A stretch of 39,135 nucleotides of DNA from Microbacterium aurantiacum (GTDB lineage Bacteria; Actinomycetota; Actinomycetes; Actinomycetales; Microbacteriaceae). Of this stretch, positions 30,451 to 39,135 are shown piece after piece (the first letter of the stretch is position 1; every line of letters starts with the position of its first letter). The notes under the pieces were generated by a model. The model worked only from the letters and a program-made list of their open reading frames with translations, was not told where the DNA came from and searched no databases. Location of the stretch: positions 1 to 39,135 of the forward strand of contig NZ_PGGU01000014.1 of NCBI RefSeq assembly GCF_002872075.1, in the 5' to 3' direction. Position numbers and translations under genes: made by a program.

Positions 30451-30469
30451 CCCCGGCCCGCGGCCGGGG
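30451..30469. terminator. convergent terminator parA-like / hisH
   Basis: Perfect 8-bp stem CCCCGGCC / GGCCGGGG with a three-base loop, in the 34-base gap between two converging stops. It can act in both directions; no U-run. Confidence 0.6.
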
Positions 30470-30478
30470 AGGCAGCGG

Positions 30479-31117
30479 TCAGGCGAGTGAGCGCACCCAG
30501 TTGCGCAGCAGCCGGATGCCGGCCTCGCCGGACTTCTCCGGGTGGAACTGCGTCGCCGAGAGCGGTCCGTTCTCCACCGCGGCGAGGAACGGGTCGCCGT
30601 AGGTCGTCCAGGTGAGCACGGGCTGCGGGAACGGCGGGATGACGTCGAGTTCCCACGTCTGCGCCGCGTAGGAGTGCACGAAGTAGAAGCGCTCGTCTTC
30701 GATGCCGTCGAACAGCACGCTGCCCGCGTCAGGCGCAACGGTGTTCCAGCCCATGTGCGGCAGCACCGGGGCATTGAGCGCGGTGACGGCTCCCGGCCAT
30801 TCGCCGAGGCCCTCGGAATCGTGCCCACGCTCGACGCCGTGCTCGAAGAGCACCTGCATCCCCACGCAGATCCCGAGCACCGGCCGGCCTCCGGCGAGGC
30901 GGCGGTCGATGATCTCATCACCGCCGTGCGCACGCAGGGCATCGCGGACGGCTGCGAAGGCGCCGACGCCGGGGACGACGAGACCGTCCGCCTCCAGCGC
31001 CTCCGTGCGATCACCGGTGAGGACGGCGTCCGCACCCGCGGCGACGAGGGCCTTCACGGCGGAGTGCACGTTGCCCGACTCGTAGTCGAAGACCGCGATG
31101 CGAGGCGTGCGGGTCAC
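30479..31117 (-). CDS. hisH: imidazole glycerol phosphate synthase, glutaminase subunit
   Basis: 212 residues. Class I glutamine amidotransferase that feeds ammonia to HisF: nucleophile Cys84 in LGICVGMQ, oxyanion strand VVPGVGAF, and the His/Glu pair in TQFHPEKS. Starts at GTG 31117, overlapping the hisB stop by four bases. hisF, its obligate partner, is not in the window. The gene ends at the convergent terminator next to the ParA-like ATPase. Confidence 0.95.
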   Translation of the reverse strand: MTRTPRIAVFDYESGNVHSAVKALVAAGADAVLTGDRTEALEADGLVVPGVGAFAAVRDALRAHGGDEIIDRRLAGGRPVLGICVGMQVLFEHGVERGHDSEGLGEWPGAVTALNAPVLPHMGWNTVAPDAGSVLFDGIEDERFYFVHSYAAQTWELDVIPPFPQPVLTWTTYGDPFLAAVENGPLSATQFHPEKSGEAGIRLLRNWVRSLA

Positions 31118-31719
31118 AGTGCGCCCTTGGTCGAGGGGATGCCGTCGACGAGGGGGTCGAGCGACTTCGCCTGGCGGAACGCGCGCGCGAACGCCTTGTA
31201 CTCCGCTTCGGCGATGTGGTGCGGGTCGCGCCCGCCGAGGACACGGATGTGCACGGTGAGGCCCGCACCGAAGGTGATCGCCTCGAAGGAGTGCCGCACC
31301 AGCGACCCGGTGAAGTGGCCGCCGATGAGGTGGTGCTCGAAACCGGCGGGCTCTCCGTCGTGCACGAGATACGGACGACCGCTGATGTCGACGACGGCCT
31401 GAGCGAGCGCCTCGTCGAGCGGGACGAGCGCGTCGCCGTAACGCGAGATGCCGGACTTGTCGCCGAGCGCTTCGGCGATCGCCTGACCCAGCACGATGGA
31501 GACGTCCTCCACGGTGTGGTGCGCGTCGATGTTCGTGTCACCGGAGGCCCGCACGGTCAGATCGGTGAGCGAGTGCTTCGCGAACGCCGTGAGCATGTGG
31601 TCGAAGAACGGCACGGAGGTGTCGATGCGGCTGGCGCCGGTGCCGTCGAGGTTCAGTTCCAGCTCGACGGTGGACTCCGACGTGCTGCGGACGCGGCTGG
31701 CGATGCGGGGGGCGCTCAT
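31114..31719 (-). CDS. hisB: imidazoleglycerol-phosphate dehydratase
   Basis: 201 residues from ATG 31719, the single-function HisB. The metal-binding motifs are present: [24 protein letters not shown], then [10 protein letters not shown] and [16 protein letters not shown]. These histidines bind the two Mn ions. Overlaps hisC and hisH by four bases each. No phosphatase domain is fused. Confidence 0.96.
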   Translation of the reverse strand: MSAPRIASRVRSTSESTVELELNLDGTGASRIDTSVPFFDHMLTAFAKHSLTDLTVRASGDTNIDAHHTVEDVSIVLGQAIAEALGDKSGISRYGDALVPLDEALAQAVVDISGRPYLVHDGEPAGFEHHLIGGHFTGSLVRHSFEAITFGAGLTVHIRVLGGRDPHHIAEAEYKAFARAFRQAKSLDPLVDGIPSTKGAL

Positions 31720-32801
31720 GAGGCTGATTCTATCGAGGCGAGGGCGTCGAGGAACGCCGTCGTCTCGGCCTCGGTGCCGGCGGTGACCCGCAGGTGCCCG
31801 GGGATGCCGACGTCGCGGATGAGCACGCCGCGGTCGTACAGACGCTGCCAGATCCGCTTCGGGTCCGCGACCCCGCCGAACAGCACGAAGTTCGACCACG
31901 ACTCGTGCGGCGCGTAGCCCAGCGCTTCCAGCGTCGCGGTGATGCGATCACGCTGTTCGACGATCTCGTCGACCATGCGCAGCATGATCCCGGAGTTGCG
32001 CAGCGCGGCGACGGCCGCCGCCTGAGTGAGCGCGCTCAGGTGATACGGCAGCCGCACCAGGCGCAGCGCGTCGATGAAGGCCGGATCCGCCGCGAGATAG
32101 CCGACGCGCGCCCCCGCGAAGGCGAACGCCTTGCTCATGGTGCGGGACACGGCCAGACGCGGGCGCCCGTCGAGCAGGGTCAGGGCGGATGCCGCATCCT
32201 TCGGCGCGAACTCCTGATAGGCCTCGTCGACGACGACGACGCCGCGAGCCGCCTCGTACACCGCCTCGATGACGTCGAGACCGAGCGGCGTGCCTGTGGG
32301 ATTGTTCGGCGAGCAGAGCAGGATGACGTCGGGATCGGCCTGCTCGACCTGCGCGACCGCCTCCTCCGGCGTGATCGTGTAGTCGGGCTCGCGCACGCCG
32401 GCGATCCACAGCGCGCCTGTCCCCTGCGCGATCAGCGGGTACATGGAGTAGGTCGGCGCGAAACCGAACACGGTGCGCCCGGGGCCGGCGAACGCCTGGA
32501 GGATGTGCTGCAGCACCTCGTTCGAGCCATTGCCCGCCCAGATCTGGTCTGCCTCCAGGCCGTGACCGAGGTACTCCGCGAACCCCTCACGCAGCGTGGT
32601 GAACTCGCGGTCGGGGTATCGGTTCACGTCGCGCAGCGCCACGGCGATGTCATCGAGGATGTCGCTCGCCACGTCGTCAGGGACGGGATGGGTGTTCTCG
32701 TTGACGTTGAGGGCGATCGGAAGCGGTGCCTGCGGTGCGCCGTACGGGGTGAGCCCGCGAAGATCGTCGCGCAGCGGCAGGTCGTCGAGAGAGGCGGTCA
32801 T
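31716..32801 (-). CDS. hisC: histidinol-phosphate aminotransferase
   Basis: 361 residues from ATG 32801; ATG 32810 is possible and would add MGW. PLP fold I enzyme: [10 protein letters not shown] near the start, [31 protein letters not shown], and the Schiff-base lysine in [17 protein letters not shown]. The first gene of this his segment, 62 bases behind the LysM gene on the same strand; hisD, often before it, is not here. Overlaps hisB by four bases. Confidence 0.95.
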   Translation of the reverse strand: MTASLDDLPLRDDLRGLTPYGAPQAPLPIALNVNENTHPVPDDVASDILDDIAVALRDVNRYPDREFTTLREGFAEYLGHGLEADQIWAGNGSNEVLQHILQAFAGPGRTVFGFAPTYSMYPLIAQGTGALWIAGVREPDYTITPEEAVAQVEQADPDVILLCSPNNPTGTPLGLDVIEAVYEAARGVVVVDEAYQEFAPKDAASALTLLDGRPRLAVSRTMSKAFAFAGARVGYLAADPAFIDALRLVRLPYHLSALTQAAAVAALRNSGIMLRMVDEIVEQRDRITATLEALGYAPHESWSNFVLFGGVADPKRIWQRLYDRGVLIRDVGIPGHLRVTAGTEAETTAFLDALASIESAS

Positions 32802-32863
32802 CCATCCCATGCTAGAACGACGCGGCGCTCGTCGCTCGCCCGGTGACGTCAGGTTTCTCGGAA

Positions 32864-33226
32864 TCAGTCCGAGAACTGCGCCGGGATCGAGATCTCCTGA
32901 CCGATCTGGAGAACTCCGCCCTGCAGCAGGTTGAGCCGCGAGATCTCTCCGATGACGTCGCGCGGGTCGACGTCGGGGGCGACCTCACCGGCGATCGACC
33001 AGAGCGTGTCACCGGGCATGACCGTGACCGTCTCGAAGGTGGCTGTGGCCACGCTCTCGCCCGAGGCGAGGGCGCTGCCGCCGCTGATCACGGCGACGCC
33101 GATGCCGACGGCGAGCGGCAGTGCCGCGAGGGCGAGGAGAACACGACGACCGCGAACCGTCAGCCGAAGCCGAGTCGCCGGACGTGCCGGGAGGACTGCC
33201 GCGTTGCTGAAGGTGATGGTGCTCAT
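32864..33226 (-). CDS. LysM membrane protein, likely SOS-induced division inhibitor
   Basis: 120 residues from ATG 33226, with GAGGAG upstream. A basic cytoplasmic N-terminus (about 1-27) is followed by one membrane helix (about 28-53) and an extracellular LysM domain (about 64-116: TVMPGDTLWSIAG...INxxL-type end ISRLNLLQGGVLQIGQEISIP), which binds peptidoglycan. Same size class, topology and position (divergent from lexA) as YneA of Bacillus, ChiZ of Mycobacterium and DivS of Corynebacterium, which stop division during DNA damage. The promoter carries a LexA-box-like site over its -35. The role is inferred from context; sequence alone shows only a membrane-anchored LysM protein. Confidence 0.8.
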   Translation of the reverse strand: MSTITFSNAAVLPARPATRLRLTVRGRRVLLALAALPLAVGIGVAVISGGSALASGESVATATFETVTVMPGDTLWSIAGEVAPDVDPRDVIGEISRLNLLQGGVLQIGQEISIPAQFSD

Positions 33227-33329
33227 CCTGTGCTCCTCTGTGCTCTCGCCCCGGCATGCGGGGGAAGTTGGCGTAGCGTTCGCATTCTCGACTCGGCCGG
33301 GAGCCGTGAATACGAAGCTACGTACCGAA

Positions 33330-33358
33330 GATATATTCGAGTTCGAACATCTGTCAAG
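33330..33358 (-). promoter_or_regulatory. LysM-gene promoter with LexA-box-like site
   Basis: On the minus strand TTGACA (33357-33352) is followed after 16 bases by TATATC (33335-33330). Read on the plus strand, TCGAACATCTGTCAAG (33343-33358) keeps the first half and central TGT of the actinobacterial SOS box TCGAACannTGTTCGA but not the last four bases. It overlaps the -35, where LexA would block polymerase. The leader to the start codon is about 100 bases. Confidence 0.6.
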
Positions 33359-33396
33359 CGTTCTTCGAAATCGGCTACGAGAATCGGGCGACACGC

Positions 33397-33412
33397 TCGA
33401 ACAGATCTTCCA
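33397..33412 (+). promoter_or_regulatory. SOS (LexA) box upstream of lexA
   Basis: TCGAACAGATCTTCCA matches the actinobacterial LexA box TCGAACannTGTTCGA at all but two defined positions. It is the better of the two sites in the lexA-LysM gap and suits lexA autoregulation. An inverted repeat GAGAATCGG / CCGATTCTC (33379-33387 and 33420-33428) encloses it. Confidence 0.6.
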
Positions 33413-33511
33413 CATCGGGCCGATTCTCGGATACGGTTTCGATAGGAACACCCCACCACGGGCCACCGACATTCGAAGAGCGGCGTCGGATTCGCCTACC
33501 GAAGGAGCACC

Positions 33512-34198
33512 ATGAGCGAGAACTCAGCCCCCGAGTCAGAGGCACCGCGGACGCGCCGTCGGAAGAGCCTCAGCCCGAAGCAGATGGCGATCCTCGAGGT
33601 CATCCAGACGTCGATCGCCAGCCACGGCTACCCGCCGAGCATGCGCGAGATCGGTGATGCCGTCGGCCTCAAGTCGCTCTCGAGCGTCACCCATCAGCTC
33701 GGTCAGCTCGAACTCAGCGGCTATCTGCGCCGCGACCCCGGCAAGACCCGCGCGATGGAGGTTCTCATCGACCTGCCGGGCCAGAGCGGAGAGAACCCGG
33801 CGGATTCGGCGACGCCGGTGGGCGACGCGGCGATGGTGCCGCTGGTCGGTCGGATCGCCGCCGGGGTGCCGATCACCGCCGACCAGCAGGTCGAGGAGAT
33901 CTTCCCGCTCCCCCGTCAGCTCGTCGGCAAGGGCGATCTGTTCATGCTCAAGGTGTCCGGTGAATCGATGATCGATGCCGCCATCTGCGACGGCGACTGG
34001 GTCGTCATCCGTTCGCAGAACAGCGCGGAGAACGGCGAGATCGTCGCCGCGATGCTCGACGGCGAGGCGACGGTGAAGACGTTCCGCCAGCGCGACGGTC
34101 ACACCTGGCTGCTCCCCCGCAACTCCTCGTTCGAGCCGATCCTCGGCGACGAGGCCACCGTGCTCGGCAAGGTGGTCGCCGTGCTGCGCGCCGTCTGA
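33512..34198 (+). CDS. lexA: SOS repressor LexA
   Basis: 228 residues; ATG 33512 follows GAAGGAG. The N-terminal winged helix ([41 protein letters not shown]) binds SOS boxes; the C-terminal S24 domain dimerises and cleaves itself. The cleavage bond is Ala117-Gly118 (IAAGVP), nucleophile Ser152 in SGESM and catalytic Lys189 in ATVKTF. All residues for RecA-stimulated autoproteolysis are present. Divergent from the LysM gene, with shared LexA-box-like sites; ends at a strong bidirectional terminator. Confidence 0.97.
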   Translation: MSENSAPESEAPRTRRRKSLSPKQMAILEVIQTSIASHGYPPSMREIGDAVGLKSLSSVTHQLGQLELSGYLRRDPGKTRAMEVLIDLPGQSGENPADSATPVGDAAMVPLVGRIAAGVPITADQQVEEIFPLPRQLVGKGDLFMLKVSGESMIDAAICDGDWVVIRSQNSAENGEIVAAMLDGEATVKTFRQRDGHTWLLPRNSSFEPILGDEATVLGKVVAVLRAV

Positions 34199-34220
34199 GC
34201 ATCCGCCCGCCTTCACGACG

Positions 34221-34254
34221 AAGAGCGCCCATTCCCTCCGGAATGGGCGCTCTT
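34221..34254. terminator. bidirectional terminator lexA / metE
   Basis: Perfect 15-bp stem (AAGAGCGCCCATTCC and its complement) with a four-base loop, between the converging lexA and metE stops. The arms end in AA and TT on both sides, so it can act in both directions. Confidence 0.85.
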
Positions 34255-34266
34255 GCGTTGTCTACG

Positions 34267-36579
34267 TCAGGCCGTGACGTTGACGTCTTCGCGCACGCGC
34301 CGAGTGGCTTCGACGATGTTCCGCAGCGACTCGGTCGTCTCGGCGTATCCGCGGGTCTTCAGACCGCAGTCCGGGTTGACCCAGAGCTGACGCGTCGGGA
34401 TCTCGGCGACCGCACGGCGCAGCAGCGCCTCGATCTCGGAGGTGCTCGGGACGCGCGGCGAGTGGATGTCGTAGACACCCGGTCCGATCCCGTGGTCGAA
34501 GCCGACCGCGGCGATGTCGGTGACGACGTCCATGCGGCTGCGTGCCGCCTCGATCGAGGTCACATCGGCGTCGAGCGCACGGATCGCGTCGATCACGACG
34601 CCGAACTCCGAGTAACACAGGTGCGTGTGGATCTGCGTGCCCGCGGCCGCGCCACCCGTGGAGAGGCGGAAAGAAGCCACCGACCAGTCGAGGTACGCCG
34701 GCTGGTCCGCCTGCTTCAGGGGAAGCAGCTCGCGCAGCGCGGGCTCGTCGACCTGGATGATCTCGATGCCGGCGGTCTCGAGGTCGGTGATCTCGTCACG
34801 CAGCGCCAGGGCGACCTGGTTCGCTGTCTCGCCCAGCGGCTGGTCGTCGCGCACGAACGACCACGCCAGGATCGTGACGGGCCCGGTGAGCATGCCCTTC
34901 ATGTGCTTCACGGTCAGCGACTGGGCGTACGAGGACCAGTCGACCGTGATCGGAGCAGGACGCGAGACATCGCCCCAGAGGATCGACGGGCGGGTCGCAC
35001 GCGAGCCGTAGGACTGCACCCAGCCGTTCTCGGTGACCGCGAAGCCGTCGAGGTTCTCGGCGAAGTACTGCACCATGTCGTTGCGCTCCGGCTCGCCGTG
35101 CACCAGCACGTCGAGTCCGAGCTCCTCCTGCAGCGAGACGACGCTGTCGATCTCGCGACGGAGGAAGTCCTCGTAGTCCTCCTGCGGGAGTTCCCCGCGT
35201 CCGAACTGCGCGCGCGCCCGGCGGATGTCGCCGGTCTGCGGGAACGAGCCGATCGTGGTGAGCGGCAGGGCGGGCAGACCCAGCGCCTCCTGTGCGGTCT
35301 CGCGCTCCTCGTAGCTGACCCGCGAGAAGTCGGCGTCGACGAGCCCGCGCTGACGCACGAGGCCGTCACGGACTCCGGGCGCGCTCAGGCGGTCCTCGAG
35401 AGCGGCGGACGCCTCAGCCAGCTCGGCCTCGATCGCCTGGCGACCCTGGCCGAGGCCACGGGCGAGAGCGACGACCTGCTCGACCTTCTGATCGGCGAAC
35501 GCGAGCCAGGAGACCAGGCGCGCGTCGAGCTTGGTCTCCTCGGAGACGTCGTGCGGCACATGCAGCAGCGACGTCGACGTGGATGCCGCCACGGCGCCCG
35601 CTCCGAGCCCGCGCAGGGCCTCGAGCTTGTCGTAGGCCGCCGCGAGGTCGCCGCGCCAGATGTTGTGGCCGTCGATGACGCCGCCGACGAGGGTCTTGCC
35701 CTCGAGACCGGGGGCCGCCGCGGGCACACCGCCGCGGACGAGGTCGATCGCGATCGCCTCGACGGGTGCGGCGGCGATCACCGGGAACACCTCGCCGAGC
35801 TCGGCGTAGGGCGCGGCCACGAGGATCGACGGGCGATCGATCGCGCCACCGAGCACCGCGAGCGCACGGGCGGCGGCATCCGACAGCTGTGCGACCGACG
35901 CGGGAAGCGATTCGCTGACCAGCGCGGGCTCGTCGATCTGCACCCACTCGGCTCCCGCGGCCTTGAGGCGCGCGATGAGGTCGACGTAGACGGGCAGCAG
36001 GTCGTCGAGACGGGTCAGCGGGTCGAAGCCCTCCGGCGCGTCATCCGATGCCTTAGCGAGTGCCAGCAGCGTCACGGGACCCACGACCACCGGGCGGGTG
36101 ACGAAGCCGGCAGCGACGCCCTCGGCCACCTCGCGCACGAGGCGATCGCTGGAGAGCGAGAAGACCGTCTCCGGCCCGATCTCGGGCACCAGGTAGTGGT
36201 AGTTCGAGTCGAACCACTTCGTCATCTCGAGCGCTGCGCGCTCCCCCTCGCCACGGGCGATGGTGAAGTACGCGGCCAGGCCGATCGTACCGTCCTCGGC
36301 GCGCAAGTCCTCGAAACGCGTCGGGATCGCCCCGACCGTGACGGCGGCGTCGTGCACCTGGTCGTAGTACGAGAACGACTCGGGGATCGCGGAGTCGGTG
36401 CGCCCCAGGCCGAGTGACGCGAGCCGCTCACGCGTCGTCGCCCGCAGCTCTGCGGAGGTGCGCTCGAGCTCCTGCTCGTCGATGCGGCCGGCCCAGAACG
36501 CCTCGACGGCCTTCTTCAGTTCGCGGCGGCGCCCGATGCGGGGGTAGCCGAGGATGGTTCCCTCGGGGAATGCGGTCAT
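34267..36579 (-). CDS. metE: cobalamin-independent methionine synthase
   Basis: 770 residues, full length. Transfers the methyl group of methyl-tetrahydrofolate (triglutamate) to homocysteine. Two TIM-barrel halves: the N-terminal one starts LGYPRIGRRRELKKA; the C-terminal one carries the substrate and zinc sites, with LTTIGSFPQTGDIR, GEPERNDMVQYF, VDEPALRE, THLCYSEFG (His and Cys ligands) and WVNPDCGLKTRGY (last Cys ligand). 21 bases behind metF, so the operon supplies its own methyl donor. No B12 riboswitch was seen although the enzyme is often B12-repressed. Confidence 0.96.
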   Translation of the reverse strand: MTAFPEGTILGYPRIGRRRELKKAVEAFWAGRIDEQELERTSAELRATTRERLASLGLGRTDSAIPESFSYYDQVHDAAVTVGAIPTRFEDLRAEDGTIGLAAYFTIARGEGERAALEMTKWFDSNYHYLVPEIGPETVFSLSSDRLVREVAEGVAAGFVTRPVVVGPVTLLALAKASDDAPEGFDPLTRLDDLLPVYVDLIARLKAAGAEWVQIDEPALVSESLPASVAQLSDAAARALAVLGGAIDRPSILVAAPYAELGEVFPVIAAAPVEAIAIDLVRGGVPAAAPGLEGKTLVGGVIDGHNIWRGDLAAAYDKLEALRGLGAGAVAASTSTSLLHVPHDVSEETKLDARLVSWLAFADQKVEQVVALARGLGQGRQAIEAELAEASAALEDRLSAPGVRDGLVRQRGLVDADFSRVSYEERETAQEALGLPALPLTTIGSFPQTGDIRRARAQFGRGELPQEDYEDFLRREIDSVVSLQEELGLDVLVHGEPERNDMVQYFAENLDGFAVTENGWVQSYGSRATRPSILWGDVSRPAPITVDWSSYAQSLTVKHMKGMLTGPVTILAWSFVRDDQPLGETANQVALALRDEITDLETAGIEIIQVDEPALRELLPLKQADQPAYLDWSVASFRLSTGGAAAGTQIHTHLCYSEFGVVIDAIRALDADVTSIEAARSRMDVVTDIAAVGFDHGIGPGVYDIHSPRVPSTSEIEALLRRAVAEIPTRQLWVNPDCGLKTRGYAETTESLRNIVEATRRVREDVNVTA

Positions 36580-36600
36580 GGTCTTTCCTTTCGGCGGGGT

Positions 36601-37545
36601 CTAATGGCGCAGGGCCGGAAGGATGCCGGCTTCTGCGAGAACGGTGAGTACGGTGTCGTGCTGGTTGAAGGCGTAGAGGTGCACGCCGGGGGCGCCCCCT
36701 GCGACGACCTCACGGGCGAGGCGCGCCGCCCATTCGATGCCGATCTCGCGGCGGCCTTCCGGTGTCGGCTCGACCTCGAGGGCGATGGCGAGCTCGCTGG
36801 GGAGATCCTCCCCGGTGAGCTCGAGCACACGGGTGAGACGCACGTGCGAGGTGATGGGCATGATGCCGGGCAGGATCGGGATCGTGACGCCGGCGCTCCG
36901 CGCCCGCTCGACGAAGGCGAGATAGTCGTCGGGGTGGAAGAAGAGCTGAGTGATCGCGAAGGTCGCCCCTGCGGCCTGCTTGGCGAGCAGCGCCTCGACG
37001 TCCTGCGTACGGTGCGTGGCTCGCGGGTGCCCCTTCGGGAACGCGGCGACGGCGATGTTGACCTTGCGCCGAGGGTCGACCCTGGCGGCTCCCGGGAATC
37101 CGGGAACCGGCGACTCCTCATAGGGCGCGCGCTCCGCCTGCACGCGATCGATCAGTTGCACCAGCTGCGCCGCGCTCTCCAAATCGCCCAGGAACGCCTC
37201 CGTCTGGCCCTCCGGCGGGTCGCCGCGGAGTGCGAGGAAGCTGAGGATGCCGGCATCCAGGAACTCCCGGATGAGCCGGGCCGCGCCCGCGTAGGTGTTG
37301 CCGACGCACGTGAGGTGCGCGAGAGGTTCGACGTCGGTATGGGCGCGGATGTAGCGGAGGACGTCGAGGGATCGTCCACCGGTGGAGCCGCCGGCGCCGT
37401 AGGTGACCGAGAGGAACTCGGGACCCGCGGCGGCGAGCTGGCGCACCGTCTCGTGCAGTGCCTCTTCGCTCGACTCCGAGCGCGGCGGATAGAGCTCGAA
37501 GGAGAACGGCACACGAGTGGTGCCGGGGGTGATTTCCTCGGGCAT
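36601..37545 (-). CDS. metF: methylenetetrahydrofolate reductase
   Basis: 314 residues from ATG 37545. FAD-dependent reduction of methylene- to methyl-tetrahydrofolate, substrate of MetE downstream. TIM barrel with FSFELYPPRSESSEEAL (catalytic Glu region), SVTYGAGGST, HLTCVGNTYAG, LALRGDPPEG (folate/flavin-binding block) and ITQLFFHPDDY. GAGAG precedes the ATG. The open frame extends upstream but that text is not protein-like, so the ATG was used. First gene of metF-metE. Confidence 0.95.
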   Translation of the reverse strand: MPEEITPGTTRVPFSFELYPPRSESSEEALHETVRQLAAAGPEFLSVTYGAGGSTGGRSLDVLRYIRAHTDVEPLAHLTCVGNTYAGAARLIREFLDAGILSFLALRGDPPEGQTEAFLGDLESAAQLVQLIDRVQAERAPYEESPVPGFPGAARVDPRRKVNIAVAAFPKGHPRATHRTQDVEALLAKQAAGATFAITQLFFHPDDYLAFVERARSAGVTIPILPGIMPITSHVRLTRVLELTGEDLPSELAIALEVEPTPEGRREIGIEWAARLAREVVAGGAPGVHLYAFNQHDTVLTVLAEAGILPALRH

Positions 37546-37740
37546 CTTCTCTCCTGAGTGGCAGACGGACGGGGCAGCCGCGCACGACGGAACAGGCCTG
37601 TCGTTCGCGGGCGGGTGCCGGGCTCGGCTGTCGCACCACGCTCGGGGCGAACCGGGCGTTTCCAGCAACGTAGAACAGCCGACCCGGTCTGCGCACGCAC
37701 CACGACATACGACGTCACACTGCCGACCTAAGCTCGATGC
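37546..37740 (-). other. metF leader and divergent promoter region
   Basis: 195 bases between metF and the divergent peptidase gene. On the minus strand they could hold the metFE promoter and a long leader. Several GC-rich inverted segments are present, but no SAM, SAH or cobalamin riboswitch core was recognised. On the plus strand CTAAGCT just before ATG 37741 is a weak -10 candidate for the peptidase gene, which lacks an evident Shine-Dalgarno site. Confidence 0.4.
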
Positions 37741-39135
37741 ATGGCGACTCCCTACGGCTCCTGGTCTTCCCCGTTCTCGGCGGCAGCTGTCGCGGCATCC
37801 GCTCCGCGCATCGACGGCGCCCTCTTCGTTGGCGGCGAGATCTGGTGGGGCGAGTCGGTCCCCGCAGAGGGCGGCCGCGTCACCGTCCGCAGTTCCTCCG
37901 GCCGCGAGTTGCTGCCTGCTCCGTGGAACGCGCGCTCCCGCGTGCACGAGTACGGCGGCGGGGCCTGGACGGCGGATGCCGATGGCACGCTCTACTTCGT
38001 CGATTCCGGCGACCAGCGCGTGCGGCGGATCGTGCCCGGTGGGGAGCCGGAGCCGCTGACCGCCGCAGGACCGCGCTACGGCGGGCTGAGCCTGCAGGGC
38101 GGGCGGCTGCTGGCCGTGCGCGAAGATCTGCGATCCGATCCGCACCTGCGGGCGATCGTCGAGATCCCGCTCGACGGTGCTGCCGCCGCCGATGAAGACG
38201 CGGTGCGCGTGCTCGGCCAAGGTCCCGGTTTCTTCGCCCACCCCGCACTCTCCCCCGACGGATCACGGATCGCCTGGGTCGGATGGAGCGCGGAGCGGAT
38301 GCCGTGGGAGCACGCCACCCTCACCATCTCCGCGCTCGACGGCGGCGCTCGCGTCGACGTGCCCACGAGAGCCGCCCTGCAGCCGGAGTGGGTGAGCGAA
38401 TCCGAGCTGCTCTTCGCAGACGACCCGGCCGGGCGGTGGGGACTGCACCGGATCACCCTCGACGGAACGACTCTCCGGAGCGGGCCGGATCCGATCGCCA
38501 CGGCGGACGCCGACACCGGCTACGGACTCTGGGTGCTCGGCAACCGCTGGTACCGGTTCCTGCCCGACGGCCGGATCGTCGCTGTGCGCACGAACGGGCG
38601 CGACGAGGTCGTGGTCATCGCCCCTGACGGCGGCGTACGCCGGCTGGATGTGCCGGCCGACGCCCACGTCAGCGTCGATGACGTCTCCGGATCGCGCGTG
38701 CTCCTCTCCGGCGGCGGGTCCGGCACCGAAGCGGGGCTGTGGTGCGCTGACGTCGACTCGGGGGAGGTCGTCGCCGTCCGTGGCGGACGAGTCCTCGACG
38801 CCGAGTGGATGCCGCCGGCCCGTGCGGTCTCGTTCGACGGACCGAACGGCCCGGTGCACGCCTTCGACTATGCGCCGGCGAATCCTGATGCGTCTGCCGC
38901 GCCCGGTGAACTGCCGCCGTACATCGTGCTCGTGCACGGCGGACCGACCGCGCACGCGTCGGGCGCCGCATCCGCCGCCATCGCCTTCTACACGAGCCGC
39001 GGAATCGGCGTGCTGGACGTCAACTACGGCGGCTCCACGGGGTACGGACGTGCCTACCGGGAACGGCTGAACGGGGCATGGGGCGTCTCCGACGTCGACG
39101 ACGTGCTGGCCGCGGCACGCGGACTGGCAGACGCC
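37741..39135 (+). CDS. S9 family prolyl oligopeptidase-like peptidase (3' partial)
   Basis: 465 codons from ATG 37741 to the window edge, without a stop. The first ~360 residues form a beta-propeller-like region (EYGGGAWTADADGTLYFVD, LFADDPAGRWGLHR and similar blades). The alpha/beta-hydrolase domain then begins with PPYIVLVHGGPTAHA and the family block NYGGSTGYGRAYRERL. The catalytic Ser, Asp and His lie beyond the edge. There is no signal peptide, so it is probably a cytoplasmic dipeptidyl/acyl-aminoacyl peptidase type. Divergent from metF. Confidence 0.85.
   Translation, partial: MATPYGSWSSPFSAAAVAASAPRIDGALFVGGEIWWGESVPAEGGRVTVRSSSGRELLPAPWNARSRVHEYGGGAWTADADGTLYFVDSGDQRVRRIVPGGEPEPLTAAGPRYGGLSLQGGRLLAVREDLRSDPHLRAIVEIPLDGAAAADEDAVRVLGQGPGFFAHPALSPDGSRIAWVGWSAERMPWEHATLTISALDGGARVDVPTRAALQPEWVSESELLFADDPAGRWGLHRITLDGTTLRSGPDPIATADADTGYGLWVLGNRWYRFLPDGRIVAVRTNGRDEVVVIAPDGGVRRLDVPADAHVSVDDVSGSRVLLSGGGSGTEAGLWCADVDSGEVVAVRGGRVLDAEWMPPARAVSFDGPNGPVHAFDYAPANPDASAAPGELPPYIVLVHGGPTAHASGAASAAIAFYTSRGIGVLDVNYGGSTGYGRAYRERLNGAWGVSDVDDVLAAARGLADA

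Noticed and set aside
32811..32863. Terminator between the LysM gene and hisC
   Set aside because: Only five-base arms (CGACG/CGTCG) without a U-run; too weak to call.
37546..37700. Cobalamin riboswitch before metF-metE
   Set aside because: CCACTCAGGAGAG near metF looks faintly like parts of a B12 element, but the rest of the conserved core is missing.

Overview
The window is GC-rich, densely packed chromosomal DNA from a high-GC Gram-positive bacterium. It is most likely an actinobacterium of the Microbacteriaceae, with Microbacterium as the best guess. The grounds are heavy GC-ending codon use, the gluABCD-type glutamate ABC system, a bifunctional PriA instead of a plain HisA, a LysM gene divergent from lexA, and DUF1844 next to infC. 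The genus is inferred from gene content and style, not from a database match.

Left edge (1-568): leader and tandem promoters of a ribosomal RNA operon reading leftwards; the 16S gene lies just outside. Then, mostly on the minus strand: a membrane-anchored glycerophosphodiester phosphodiesterase, a DUF4184 membrane protein, tyrS, and an aldo/keto reductase divergent from a MerR regulator across a perfect 20-bp palindrome. Next come a SatD-family protein overlapping a membrane protein gene, and a divergent DUF1349 gene.

Centre (8.1-20.4 kb): the arginine cluster argC-J-B-D-F-H with 4-bp overlaps throughout and neither argR nor argG; a ThiD-TenA fusion under a TPP riboswitch; and pheS-pheT. Between pheT and the riboswitch, in frame with the pheT stop, sits a 64-codon coding-like remnant that resembles the C-terminal end of a DUF402 protein.

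20.5-27.5 kb: a small membrane protein, the glutamate uptake operon gluA-B-C-D (minus strand) with a GlnR-like palindrome upstream and a strong hairpin between gluB and gluC, a TrmH-family rRNA methyltransferase, and infC-rpmI-rplT, with infC starting at AUC. infC/rpmI/rplT, trmH, pheST, arg genes and tyrS form a conserved actinobacterial backbone; the glu genes, thiD-tenA, satD and merR blocks look like local insertions in it.

27.1-39.1 kb: DUF1844, an SseB-like gene, priA, a plus-strand ParA/MinD-like ATPase lodged between priA and hisH, then hisH-hisB-hisC. The LysM protein and lexA are divergent across LexA-box-like sites, which suggests an SOS-induced division inhibitor of the ChiZ/DivS/YneA kind. 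metF-metE and the first 465 codons of an S9-family peptidase close the window.

Most of the content is housekeeping. The more unusual items are the SatD/membrane-protein pair with its AT-rich control region, the DUF402 remnant, the SOS pair, the ParA-like gene inside the his cluster, and several precise palindromes.
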